Positions 36,792 to 48,109 of a stretch of DNA of 64,000 nucleotides are shown piece by piece; the first letter of the stretch is position 1, and the number at the start of each line of letters is the position of its first letter. A program made the position numbers and the translations under genes. The stretch lies in NCBI GenBank assembly GCA_016946835.1, contig JACVTC010000139.1, positions 27,501 through 91,500 on the forward strand. Direction: 5' to 3'. Below the pieces are notes generated by a model that saw nothing but the letters and a program-made list of their open reading frames with translations, made no database searches and had not been told where the DNA came from. Source of the DNA: Neocallimastix lanati (nom. inval.) (taxonomy: Eukaryota > Neocallimastigomycota > Neocallimastigomycetes > Neocallimastigales > Neocallimastigaceae).

Positions 36792-39278
36792 TTTCTTTTG
36801 AACGATAAATTAAAATTATTATTAGTGTAAATTATAAATTATATAAAAGATAATAAAATTAATATATATATATTATTTTAGAAAACTGAAAATAGTGAAC
36901 AATTATTAGAAATATTTAAGGGAATTCAAGAAAAATTAAATGAAGATCCATTACCAAAAGATCAAGTACCACTTCCTTCAAGGTATTAATAAATAATAAA
37001 ATATTATTATTTTAAAAGTATATAATATTTATTTATTATAATTATTAATTTTTTAATTTTTGTTTTTAATTTTTGTTAATTTATAAAGAAAATTAATAGA
37101 TATATCAGCAGATATAAAAAATTTGAAAGATATTAGTAAAAGAGCAAAATTAGATAATAACAAACTTCCTTCAATTTGCTGTTATACTTTTCATAATACT
37201 CATCATGGGTAATTTTTTATTTTAAATTAATTAATTATTAATGTTATAATTAATTTATTATTTTTATTTCATTTTTTATTTTTAGTTTAAATTGTATAAG
37301 TATTAATAATGATGAAACTATGATATGTGGTGGTTTTTCAGATTCATTTATACGCGTATGGTCAATTACAGGAAAGAATTTAAGAGGAATAACAAAACCA
37401 AGAAATATTAATGGAAATGTTGATAGTATGTTATTATTATTATTATAATTATTATTGTATTATATTTATTAATTGTTGATATGTAATTTTGAATAGATTT
37501 AGATCGTTTTAGGGAACCTGTTGGATCTCAATGTAAAAAACTAATTGCACATTCAGGGCCTATTTATAGTACTTGCTTTAGTCCGGATAATAAATATTTA
37601 GTTTCAGTATCTGAAGATAAAACTGGTAATTATTAAATTTAAACAAATATTAAGTTTCTTCAAATTATATAATATTTTCTTATGATAATTTAATTATTGT
37701 TATTATTGTTTTTTTCATACTAATAATAATTATAATATTAAAAAAGTTCGTTTATGGAGTTTGGATACATTTTCAAATGTTGTATGCTATAAAGGACATA
37801 ATTATCCTGTATGGGATGTTGATTTTTCTCCAGAAGGTTTTTATTTTGCTACAGCGTCACATGATAGAACAGCTAGATTGTGGAGTTGTGACCATATATA
37901 TCCATTAAGAATATTTGTTGGTCATTTTTCAGATGTTGATGTAAATTATTAATATTATTAATATTTATAAAAACTAAACTAAACAAAACTAAATTAATTT
38001 AAATTAAAATAAAATAAAATAAATTTTTATTTTTAAATTTTTATTTTGATGTTAATTTTAATTTATTTATGGTTGTAATTTTTTTTTTTTTTTTATTTTA
38101 GTCTATTAAATTTCATCCAAATTCCAATTATATTGTTACTGGCGGTAGTGATTGTACTGCAAGGTTGTGGGATATTCAAAAAGGCACATGTATAAGAATA
38201 TTTAAGGGTCATTTAGGATCAATTTATGCTTTGGCCATAACACCTGATGGAAAAACACTAGCAACAAGTGGTATATATTTTATTTAATTAAATTATAAAT
38301 AATTAAATATATATCATTGATATATATATGTACTTTTTAGATTTAAAATATATTAATGATATAATTTTTTATTAAAATGTTTTTTTCTTTAAATACTACT
38401 CCATAAAATTATAATTTGTTATAATTAATTATAACTATAATAATAACAACAAAAATAATAACAATAATAATAATTATAATAATAATAACAAAAATAATTA
38501 CAATAATAATAATTATGATAATAATAACAAAAATAATAACAATAATAATAATTATAATAATAACAACAAAAATTATAACAATAATAATAATTATAATAAC
38601 ACTAATATCAATGACAATAACAATAATTATAATAATACTAATATCAATGATAATAACAATAATTATAATAATATTTATAACAATAACAATTTCAAAATTA
38701 TTGAGGTGATGATAAAATAATTAATATATGGGATATAGGTTCAGGAAGAAAAATAAAAAGTTTATATGGTCATGAAAATACAATTAATTCACTGTCATTT
38801 AGTCAAGAAGGAAATATTCTTGCTTCTGGTTCATCAGATAATACTGTAAGAATTTGGGATGTTAAAAAGGATGATATTAATGAGTTAGATATTATAGAAC
38901 AAGCTTCTTCCAATTTAATGTCAAATGGTGATTCAGATAATATGGATATTGATGGTCCTAATTCACCTTCTCAATTGAATAATACTATCCATAAATCAAT
39001 TTTGACTAGTAAAGAAAAATTAAAATCTAATATGTTAGTATTGATATATATTTATAATATATATAAATATTCTATACTTTAATTTATCTAATTATATAAT
39101 AATATAAAACTTAAATATAAAATTTTTAATAAAATATTAATAAATTATAAATATATCATTTAATAATAGTAAAAACGACTTACTAGGTACCTATCCAACA
39201 AAAAAAACACCAATATATACAGTTCATTTCTCAAAAAGAAATCTTTTATATTCTCTTGGTGCTATAAATAATATATAA
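35127..39278 (+). CDS. TAF5: TFIID subunit TAF5 (WD40), eleven exons
   Basis: TAF5 is a scaffold of TFIID (and often of SAGA), bringing histone-fold TAFs together at promoters in the nucleus. Exons: 35127-35831, 35989-36067, 36256-36662, 36882-36982, 37089-37208, 37286-37425, 37497-37625, 37747-37940, 38102-38270, 38706-39033, 39170-39278. All introns are GT-AG with matching phases; 2481 nt, 826 aa. Residues 20-120 are Gln/Asn/Ser-rich. A LisH-like helix pair lies at about 129-160 ([17 protein letters not shown]). The TAF5 N-terminal domain runs about 216-345 ([48 protein letters not shown]). WD40 blades follow from about 455 ([33 protein letters not shown]), and the end [11 protein letters not shown] matches TAF5. 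An acidic insert after the sixth blade is lineage-specific. Intron 9 (435 bp) is filled with AATAATAAC-type repeats. Confidence 0.93.
38405..38700. repeat. Low-complexity AAT/AAC repeat inside TAF5 intron 9
   Basis: Repeated AATAATAACAAAAATAAT-like units of about 30-60 bp and a later AATATCAATGATAATAAC unit. This explains an apparent Ile/Thr frame here. Confidence 0.8.
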
Positions 39279-40789
39279 TGATATAATGATAATAGAATTT
39301 ACAATTTAATCAAATTTATTAACATTAAAAAAAAAATAAAAATTAAATAAAAAGAAGAAAAGTTATATAAAAAAATAATTATTTTTAATATTTTGTAAAT
39401 ATGTATAAATTTTTTATTTTTATTATTATTTTATGTTCAAAATCTATTATTTAATTTATTTTAATTTTTTTTTTTCTTTTTATCATAATATAAATAAAAA
39501 TAATATTTAATATATAATATATATTTTATCTATAGTTTTAATTTTGACCAATCATATAATAATAATTTAACTCAAGAAAATTTTTAAATAATAATAAATT
39601 TTCAGTTATCTTAAATAATATTATTTATCATTATATTTTAAAAATTTAGAATCAGAACTAGTTTAATGTTATTTATATGTATAAGGCCTTAATTGGATCC
39701 TTTGGGAAGAAATTAGGGCATTTTCAGTCCTTATATGTAGTTACTACAAATTAGGCTAGGATAACAAAATGATGGTTCTCCACGGTTGCAAAACATGTTT
39801 TTTTTTTTTTTTTTCTGAAAAAAAGAAAAAACAATTTAAATTTTGTGATCACTAGTATAAGTCATCGATATTTTAAGAAATATAAATATATATATATATA
39901 ATATATAAGATGTTTGGAACTATATATATATTATAGTAAAAAAATATGAAATTAAAAATTAATAAATTATTGACAATAATACAAATTTAAATTTTATAAA
40001 TTTTTATTATTTTTAAAATGATTTATATTTATGATCCGTTTTTAAAAATGATATTAAGTGTTTTTTTTTTTATATTATTATTATTGTTATTTTCTGTAAT
40101 ATATTAACTATTGATAACATATTTAAATATTTGTTAATGAGAAGTTATTTTGAAAAGATACTGCCATGTTTATGATAAATATTACGAATTACTAGTAAAT
40201 TGTAATAATAAGTATTATTTTTATAATACATTTTTTGTTATAGAAATATGTATAGGTTTTATACCCAAAGGAATTAAACTTTTTTTATTTCATCTTTAAT
40301 TTTTATTTTACTATTAATATAGATGCATCAAATTCTTTATAAAGATGATTATGTGAGCTTTCATTTTTTAAAATTCCTTTCTTATCGTTTAAAATAATGA
40401 AAGATTTACATTTATTGAAAGTCTTAATTATAAAATATTTTTAGTAATATATTTATTTTTTAATATTTAAAAAGTAAAATATTTATTTAATTATTTACTA
40501 TTAATATTTAATTATTTATTTAATTAATATTAATTATTCTGAATAAATTAGTATTAATTATACAACTTTTTTTTTTTTTTTATTATAAAATATTTTCATA
40601 ATTATTTATTATTTAAATCAAATCATATATCTAATTATTTTTTATTTATATTTAATTATTATTTACTTATTATTATTATATAAATTTAATTATTCATTAT
40701 AGATAATTATTCAGTCTTTTTGTTAGCAAAGCTATTAAGAAATTATTTAAAACATTTTATTCTGGCAATTTCATAATTGTCAAAAAGGA
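39279..40789. other. Intergenic region after TAF5
   Basis: Mostly AT-rich. A less AT-rich patch at about 39655-39805 (with GGATCCTTTGGGAAG and GATGGTTCTCCACGG) does not read as a protein on either strand and matches no RNA I know. A MULE transposase relic lies at 40318-40424. Confidence 0.5.
40318..40424 (-). pseudogene. Relic of a fourth FLYWCH-MULE transposase
   Basis: About 35 codons read in one minus-strand frame and match the FLYWCH region of the transposase at 42821-44259: CKSFIILNDKKG, then the paired HNH, then a KEFDAS segment in place of KEIDVS. No flanking TIRs or other transposase parts remain. Confidence 0.65.
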
Positions 40790-41146
40790 GGAGAGTTGCA
40801 TTTCGCCAAGTGGCGTATTGATATAAATGAATGAATAAATAAATAAATAAAATTCAAAAAGTATGTTTTAAAACATTTTATAATATTTATTTAATAATCA
40901 ATATTTTTTAATACTATTTTTAAAAATAATATATTTTTAATATTTTGTAAAATAGTAATAAAAAAATATTATAAATAATTATTTATCATATTTAATTAAA
41001 AAATATATTTAACTATAAGAATATATTTTAATATTTTTAAATTAAATATTTTTAAAAAAAAAAAAAAATTTAAATATTTACATCAATATTAGTTTTCAAT
41101 TGGTGTAATACATCATTTTTAATACGCCATATACATTCAAAAAATT

Positions 41147-41155
41147 GGTGAAATG
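41147..41155. repeat. 9-bp target duplication, left of MULE copy 2
   Basis: GGTGAAATG, identical at 45288-45296 and 48077-48085. Confidence 0.9.
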
Positions 41156-41468
41156 GGGGTGTGTCATTTCGAAAATTTTTATTACATAAATTTGTTTTTG
41201 TTGTAGTGCATTTCGGAAAACATGGCGTATTATAATGTAATAAATAAATAAATGAATAAATAAATTATAAATGAATAAATAAATTTTTAAATAATAATAA
41301 AAATAATTAAGACAAACGTTTATTATGACTAAAAAAATTTTTTTTAGAAAATTAAATAAATATATATATATATAATTACTACATATATAAAATAATTATA
41401 TTTTTTTTATTTTATTTTAAATATTATTATTATTAATACATTAATACCTTGTTTATATTATCAACAGA

Positions 41469-42065
41469 AAATACAGATTGAATAAAATAAAATAAAATGA
41501 AATAAAATAAAATAAAATAAATAGTAGAAACATAAATATAAGTACAGATTGAATAAAATAAAATAAAATAAAATAAAATAAATAGTAGAAACATAAATAT
41601 AAGTACAGATTGAATAAAATAAAATAAAATAAAATAAAATAAAATAAAAAGTAGAATATTAAATAAGAAAGTACAAATTGAATAAAATAAAATAAAATAA
41701 AATAAAATAAAATAAAATAAAATAAAATAAAATAAAATAAAATAAAATAAAATAAAATAAAATAAAATAAAATAAAATAAAATAAAATAAAATAAAATAA
41801 AATAAAATAAAATAAAATAAAATAAAATAAAATAAAATAAAATAAAATAAAATAAAATAAAATAAAATAAAATAAAATAAAATAAAATAAAATAAAATAA
41901 AATAAAATAAAATAAAATAAAATAAAATAAAATAAAAAGTAGAATATTAAATAAGAAAGTACAAATTGAATAAAATAAAATAAAATAAAAAGTAGAATAT
42001 TAAATAAGAAAGTACAAATTGAATAAAATAAAATAAAATAAAATAAAATAAAATAAATAAAATAA
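41469..42065. repeat. Higher-order minisatellite with a long (AAAAT)n core
   Basis: Six units each start ACAGATTGAATAAAAT or ACAAATTGAATAAAAT and close with AGTAGAAACATAAATATAAGT or AGTAGAATATTAAATAAG. One unit has expanded to about 51 AAAAT repeats (41681-41938). It occupies the site of the passenger gene of the other copies. Confidence 0.88.
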
Positions 42066-42820
42066 AAAAAAAAAAATATAATATAATAATTATTTTATAT
42101 ATATAGGAATCTTATATATTTTAATTTTTTTTCATTTATTTTTCTAAAAAAAAAATTTAGTTATAATAACGTTTGTCTTTTAATTATTATATTTTATTAT
42201 AGTAAATAAAAAAATTTAAATGAAAAGTAAATAATTTTTATTATTTATAATTCATATTTTCATAAACGATATATATATATTAATTTAAATGATATAAGAA
42301 TTAAGAATTAAAACAATAAGAGTTGAATAATTGATCCTATTAAAATAATTAATTATTTGCATAGTAATATTTATAATGTTTGATCAATATGAATCAATTA
42401 TTATTAAAATATAATAATAACAATAATAATTTTAATAAAATAATAAAAATCTTTTATTGAATTTAATACTTTTAATAACATAATTAATTTTGAAAAGTAT
42501 ATTGATATTAATAAAATTTATAATAATATAATATTGATATTGATATTAATAAAATTTATAATTATATAATATTGATATTGATATTAATAAAATTTTAACT
42601 AGTATCAAATAAATCGGTTTTAGTTATAAATTACTTAATAAAAATAACTAAAAGATAATTTCTATTAAGATTATTAAATAAACACAAAAGGTAAATAAAT
42701 TTGTATTTTTCTAGCATTTTTTTAAATTAAGATTATTTAATTATTATTTAAACGATTATAAATATAAATTTAAAATAAATAAATTTTTATTTATCTAGCA
42801 TTTTTTTAAATTAAGATTAT

Positions 42821-44259
42821 TTATTTTAAATTAATATTTATATCGTTTAAATCAATTAAACATTCTTTCCATAATTTAATTAATTCATTTCTGTTGCATC
42901 CATTATAAAATAAATTTATTTCCTTACTTTTGTAATTTTCAATTAAAATTTTAATTTCATCAGTTGCACTAAATATTTTTTGCTTTTTTTTTTCCAATTT
43001 CCTTTAGTTCTCCTTTGATAATCATTATAAGATAAGTTTTCTTCTTCTTTTAATATATATATTAATTTATAAAATAAAGGTTTATTTGGAAATATATTAT
43101 TTAAGTAGCTATTATAAGATTCTGATGCATTGTTTGTTAAATACTCTATATTTTCATAATAATTCCAATTATTAACATTATACTTAAGTAAATAATTTTT
43201 ATTAAAATATTCTAAAAATTGCAGAAAATTATTATACTTTTTTTTTTGACAAATTCTTTTTATTATAATATAAATATCAAATATATAGTTAGGGTTTATA
43301 AACGGTAAGTTCGAAATAGCTTTATAATAAATATATACATCATTATTATTCTTCACTTCATGATAACATAATATATTTTTTTGTTTTTCTAATGATCTTT
43401 TGTAATGCCAAACACAATATTTAATATTTATATTGGGAAAAACTTTTTTTGCGGCATTAGATATACCTTGTTCAAAATCACAATGAAAATTAATTGTAGT
43501 AATTAATGTATTACTCCTAAATTTATTTGCATTTTTTTTTATTTCTTTAAATAATGCTTCATATGTAGATTGTTTTTTATTTTTTAATATAGAAATGGAA
43601 GTAGTGTAAAACATATTAAATTCCCCAACATAAGTTCTTGTTATAAATAACCGATAACTAAATTTCGGTGCTGCATAAAATGTACCGTCCGCAAATATAT
43701 TTTTATGATAATTCGAAAATAAATATGCTTGGAATGGTGATTGAAAGATTATTAGATCAGTATTTTTAAATATCATAAAATTTTCATTTCTTTTCGTTTT
43801 ATAATATTCTGATTCAATGGGAATATCATCAAAACTTTTTATGTTTGGAGGAAATTGTTTATTTATATTTCTTATTATTTGGGATCTAATTGTACTATAT
43901 TCGGGACATATAAGTCCCATTTCTTGAGAAACGGCATTAAATATATGTTTAGGTTTTATATTCATAGGAATTGAATTTTTCTTAATTTCTTCCTTAATTT
44001 TATGCTCTGCTACTGATATAGACACATCAATTTCTTTTTCGAGATGGTTATGTAAACTTTCATATTTTAAAACCTCCTTTTTATCATTTAAAATAATTAA
44101 AGATTTACATCTATTTAAAGTCTTATATTCAGTGCATCTATAAATTTTTGATTTATCTTTCCTTTGAAATGAAAAATTAAATTTGTGTTTTTTATTAATA
44201 ATAATTTGTTCATTTCCTCGATTTGTTTCACTTATTTCAATTTCTATATTGTCTTCCAT
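42821..44259 (-). CDS. FLYWCH-MULE transposase, near intact, one C-terminal frameshift
   Basis: Mutator-type DDE transposase expected to cut at the TIRs and create 9-bp duplications. The frame from the ATG at 44259 runs 438 aa to 42943. A FLYWCH zinc finger (C42-x8-C51-x18-H70-x-H72) should bind the TIRs. The MULE core has Asp191 (ADGTFYAAPKF), Asp261 (HCDFEQG), the CVWH motif (282-285) and Glu380 (NASESYNSYLNN), fitting the DDE triad. A ten-A run at 42984-42993 (plus-strand T) is two longer than in copies 1 and 3. It shifts the last about 55 codons, which otherwise continue to a TAA at 42821-42823. The catalytic core is unaffected, so activity is conceivable. Confidence 0.88.
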
Positions 44260-44335
44260 TAATAATTAAAATTTTTCAATAAAATATTTTAATAAATATA
44301 CTTTTAAATGCTTTGAAACTTTTTTTTTTTTTTTT

Positions 44336-44743
44336 AATATTTAAAATAATAAACCTTTTTTTAATTAATTATATAATTATTTAAATAATTATTTAATTAT
44401 TAATTATTTATTATTTCTTTATTTATTATTTTATTTATTTATTTTTATTTTTACTTTTTATTTTTATTTTTAATATTTAAAATAATAAACCTTTTTATAA
44501 TTAATTATATAATTATTTAAATAATTATTTAATTATTAATTATTTATTATTTCTTTATTTATTATTTTATTTATTTATTTTTATTTTTACTTTTTATTTT
44601 TATTTTTAATATTTAAAATAATAAACCTTTTTTTAATTAATTATATAATTATTTAAATAATTATTTAATTATTAATTATTTATTATTTCTTTATTTACTA
44701 TTTTATTTATTTATTTATTTTATTTTTACTTTTTATTTTTATT
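44336..44743. repeat. Three tandem 136-bp repeats in MULE copy 2
   Basis: The block AATATTTAAAATAATAAACC recurs at 44336, 44472 and 44608, exactly 136 bp apart, with nearly identical sequence between. Copies 1 and 3 have a single unit, so the expansion is specific to copy 2. Confidence 0.88.
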
Positions 44744-45287
44744 TTTATTTTTTATTTTTTATTTTATTTTATTTTTTTTATTTTTTAATGTTTAAAAAAG
44801 AAGTTTTCTTATTTCTTATTTTTTTTTTTTTTTTTTTTATTTTTTAAGCATTAAAAAATAAAATGTTTATTTATTTTTATTTTATTTTTCAATGTTAAAT
44901 AGAAATACCTAACCTAATTATTATTTAATGAAGTGTTGTATTTCGCCAAAAGTTGAATTTCGTCCAGTTGAATTTCGCCAAATTCTAGGTGGCTTATTAA
45001 TTTTCGTCATAAAATATCACCACATTTATTATTCACGCCATATTGTGAATATATGGCTTTTTAAAAATTGTAGAAAAAAGCCACAAAATTATGTTACAAT
45101 TAGATCTACGCCCCACGTAAGATTACGTGTTTGAAAATTTTTGAGAATTGTAATTTTATTTATTTAATTAATTAATTATTATTCATTAAATTTTTAATAA
45201 AATTAAGTGGCTTAAAATTAAAAATATTTAAGCCATACAACAAAATACAAATCTATGTAATAAAAATTTTCGAAATGCACACTCCCC

Positions 45288-45296
45288 GGTGAAATG
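45288..45296. repeat. Shared 9-bp target duplication between MULE copies 2 and 3
   Basis: A single GGTGAAATG serves both as right duplication of copy 2 and left duplication of copy 3. Confidence 0.92.
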
Positions 45297-45739
45297 GGGT
45301 GTGTGTCATTTCGAAAATTTTTTTTACATAGATTTGTATTTTGTTGTAGCGCATTTCGGAAAACATGGCGTATTATAATGTAATAAATAAATAAATGAAT
45401 AAATAAATTATAAATGAATAAATAAAATTTTAAATGATAATAAAAATAATTAAGACAAACGTATATTATGACTAAAAAATTTTTATTTAGAAAATTAAAT
45501 AAAAAAAAAAATATATATATATATATAATTACTACATATATAAAATAATAATTATATTTTTTTTATTTTATTTTAAATATTATTAATTATTATTAATTAA
45601 TACCTTGTTTATATTATCAACAGAATTACATATGTAATTACATAATTGAATAATTAAAAAAAAAAATAAATATATAAATAGGTTTATAATTAGTATTTTT
45701 TTATAATATTATATTAAAGTATTAATTTTATAAATTAAA

Positions 45740-45894
45740 ATGTTTAAAAAATTATAAACTGCTTTATTAATTGCTACTGCATGCATTACTTATGTTTGTG
45801 GTATAAAATCGGTTGGACCAGCTATATATTCAGATATATCTCCTCTATATTTCCTTAATTCTAGAGATTGCAAAAATACATATATATGTAAAAG
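45740..45894 (+). pseudogene. MULE passenger gene fragment (secreted protein start)
   Basis: Homologous to 21678-21523. The ATG at 45740 is followed by the signal-peptide codons with the full A run (in frame, unlike copy 1), but codon 6 is TAA where TTA is expected. After about 50 codons (GPAIYSDIS, KNTYICK) a deletion joins it to the downstream non-coding DNA. The stop here and the frameshift in copy 1 are different lesions, so the ancestral gene had an intact signal peptide. Confidence 0.75.
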
Positions 45895-46634
45895 TTTTTT
45901 TAAAAATTAAGATAATATATAAGCCATATAAATATATATAAGTTTAACATATATATAAATATTAAATAATAAAGTATATAGGTGAAATAAATATAAAATA
46001 AAATAAAATAAAATAAAATAAAAAAAAATATAATTATTTTATATATATAGGAATCTTATATATTTTAATTTTTTTTCATTTATTTTTCTAAAAAAAAAAA
46101 TTTAGTTATAATAACGTTTGTCTTTTAATTATTATATTTTATTATAGTAAATAAAAAAATTTAAATGAAAAGTAAATAATTTTAATTATTTATAATTCAT
46201 ATTTTCATAAACTATATATATATATATTAATTTAAATAATATAAGAATTAAAAATTAAAACAATAAGAGTTGAATAATTGATCCTATTAAAATAATTAAT
46301 TATTTGCATAGTAATATTTATAATGTTTGATCAATATGAATCAATTATTATTAAAATATAATAATAACAATAATAATTTTAATAAAATAATAAAAATCTT
46401 TTATTGAATTTAATATTTTTAATAACATAATTAATTTTGAAAAGTATATTGATATTAATAAAATTTATAATAATATAATATTGATATTGATATTAATACA
46501 ATAGGTAAATAAATTTGTATTTTTCTAGCATTTTTTTAAATTAAGATTATTTAATTATTATTTAAACGATTATAAATATAAATTTAAAATAAATAAATTT
46601 GTATTTTTCTAGCTTTTTTTTAAATTAAGATTAT

Positions 46635-47317
46635 TTATTTTAAATTAATATTTATATCGTTTAAATCAATTAAACAATCTTTCCATAATTTAACTAATTC
46701 ATTTCTGTTGTATCCATTATAAAATAAATTTATTTCCTTACTTTTGTAATTTTCAATTAAAATTTTAATTTCATAAGTTGTACTAAATATTTTTTGCTTT
46801 TTTTTCCAAGTTCCTTTAGTTCTCCTTTAGTAATCATTATAAGATAAGTTTTCTTCTTCTTTTAATATATATATTAATTATAAAATAAAGGTTTATTTGG
46901 AAATATATTATTTAAGTAGCTATTATAAGATTCTGATGCATTGTTTATTAAATGCTCTATATTTTCATAATAATTCCAATTATTAACATTATACTTAAGT
47001 ATATAATTTTTATTAAAATATTCTAAAAATTGTAGAAAATTATTATACTTTTTTTTTGATAAATTCTTTTTATTATAATATAAATATCAAATATATAGTT
47101 AGGGTTTATAAACGGTAAGTTCGAAATAGCTTTATAATAAATATATACATCATTATTATTCTTCACTTCATGATAACATAATATATTTTTTTGTTTTTCT
47201 AATGATCTTTTGTAATGCCAAACACAATATTTAATATTTATATTGGGAAAAACTTTTTTTGCGGCATTAGATATGCCTTGTTCAAAATCACAATGAAAAT
47301 TAATTGTAGTAATTAAT
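46635..47317 (-). pseudogene. MULE transposase, C-terminal fragment
   Basis: It matches copy 2 from the CDFEQG region (about 47295) to the C-terminus, with frameshifts (a missing base near 46878 and others). At 47317 the homology jumps straight to the non-coding DNA upstream of the transposase start. The FLYWCH finger and first Asp are gone. Confidence 0.85.
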
Positions 47318-48109
47318 GCTTTGAAACTTTTTTTTTTTTAATATTTAAAATAATAAACCTTTTTTTAATTAATTATATAATTATTTAAATAATTATTTAA
47401 TTATTAATTATTTATTATTTCTTTATTTACTATTTTATTTATTTATTTTTATTTTTATTTTTTATTTTTTATTTTATTTTATTTTTTTATTTTTTAATGC
47501 TTTAAAAATAAATTTTTATTTATTTTTATTTTATTTTTTAATGTTTAAAAAAAAAAGTTTTCTTATTATTTTTATTTTTATTTTATTTTTTAAGTATTAA
47601 TAAATAAAATGTTTATTTATTTTTATTTTATTTTTTACGCATTAAAAAATAAAATGTTTATTTATTTTTATTTAATTTTTCAATGTTAAATAGAAATACC
47701 TAACCTAATTATTATTTATTGAAGTGTTGTATTTCGCCAAAAGTTGAATTTCGTCCAGTTGTATTTCGTCAAATTCTTGGTGGCTTATAAATTTACGTCA
47801 TAAAATATCACCACAATTATTATTCACGCCATATTGTGAATATATGACTTTTTAATATTGTTGAAAAAGCCACAAATATGATACAATTAGATATACGTCC
47901 CACGTAAGATTACGTGTTTGAAAATTTTTGAGAATTGTAATTTTATTTAATTAATTAATTAATTAATTATTATTCATTAAAATTTTAATAAAATTAAGTG
48001 GCTTAAAATTAAAAATATTTAAGCCATACAACAAAATACAAATTTTTGTAATAAAAATTTTCGAAGCACACTCCCCGGTGAAATGCAATTTGGAGAAATG
48101 AACTAGGGA

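Larger units (their letters stand above)
41156..45287. mobile_element. MULE copy 2 (passenger gene lost)
   Basis: 4132 bp. Left TIR GGGGTGTGTCATTTCG, right TIR CGAAATGCACACTCCCC, both about 50 bp with ATTTGT and TTTTGTTGTA blocks. The perfect 9-bp duplication GGTGAAATG stands at both ends. A near-intact transposase lies on the minus strand. Where copies 1 and 3 hold the passenger gene, this copy has a satellite of AAAAT units (41469-42065). It has the same orientation as copy 3 and is opposite to copy 1. Confidence 0.92.
45297..48076. mobile_element. MULE copy 3, internally deleted
   Basis: 2780 bp. Left TIR GGGTGTGTGTCATTTCG, right TIR TTTTCGAAGCACACTCCCC. Flanked by GGTGAAATG (45288-45296 and 48077-48085). 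It retains the start of the passenger gene (45740-45894) and the C-terminal part of the transposase (46635-47317). The N-terminal third of the transposase and most of the passenger gene are deleted. It is in direct orientation to copy 2. Confidence 0.9.
40790..48109. mobile_element. MITE family B copy, split by two tandem MULEs
   Basis: Left end GGAGAGTTGCATTTCGCCAA with GTGGCGTATTGATAT; right part before the MULEs has AATACGCCATATACATTC and ends GGTGAAATG; the last about 25 bp (GCAATTTGGAG, AAATGAACTAGGG) stand after 48085. Joining the outer parts restores a MITE of about 0.4 kb. The MULE target GGTGAAATG lies in the inverted terminal motif of the MITE. The outer right boundary is approximate, and no target duplication for the MITE itself is visible. 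Confidence 0.6.

Noticed and set aside
39765-39820. C/D-box snoRNA
   Set aside because: A near C box (ATGATGG) and a CTGA exist, but the CTGA follows a T run and no terminal stem is visible.
44928-45134. A 68-aa plus-strand frame
   Set aside because: It lies in the subterminal repeat of MULE copy 2, matches non-coding repeats in copies 1 and 3, and is not kept open there.
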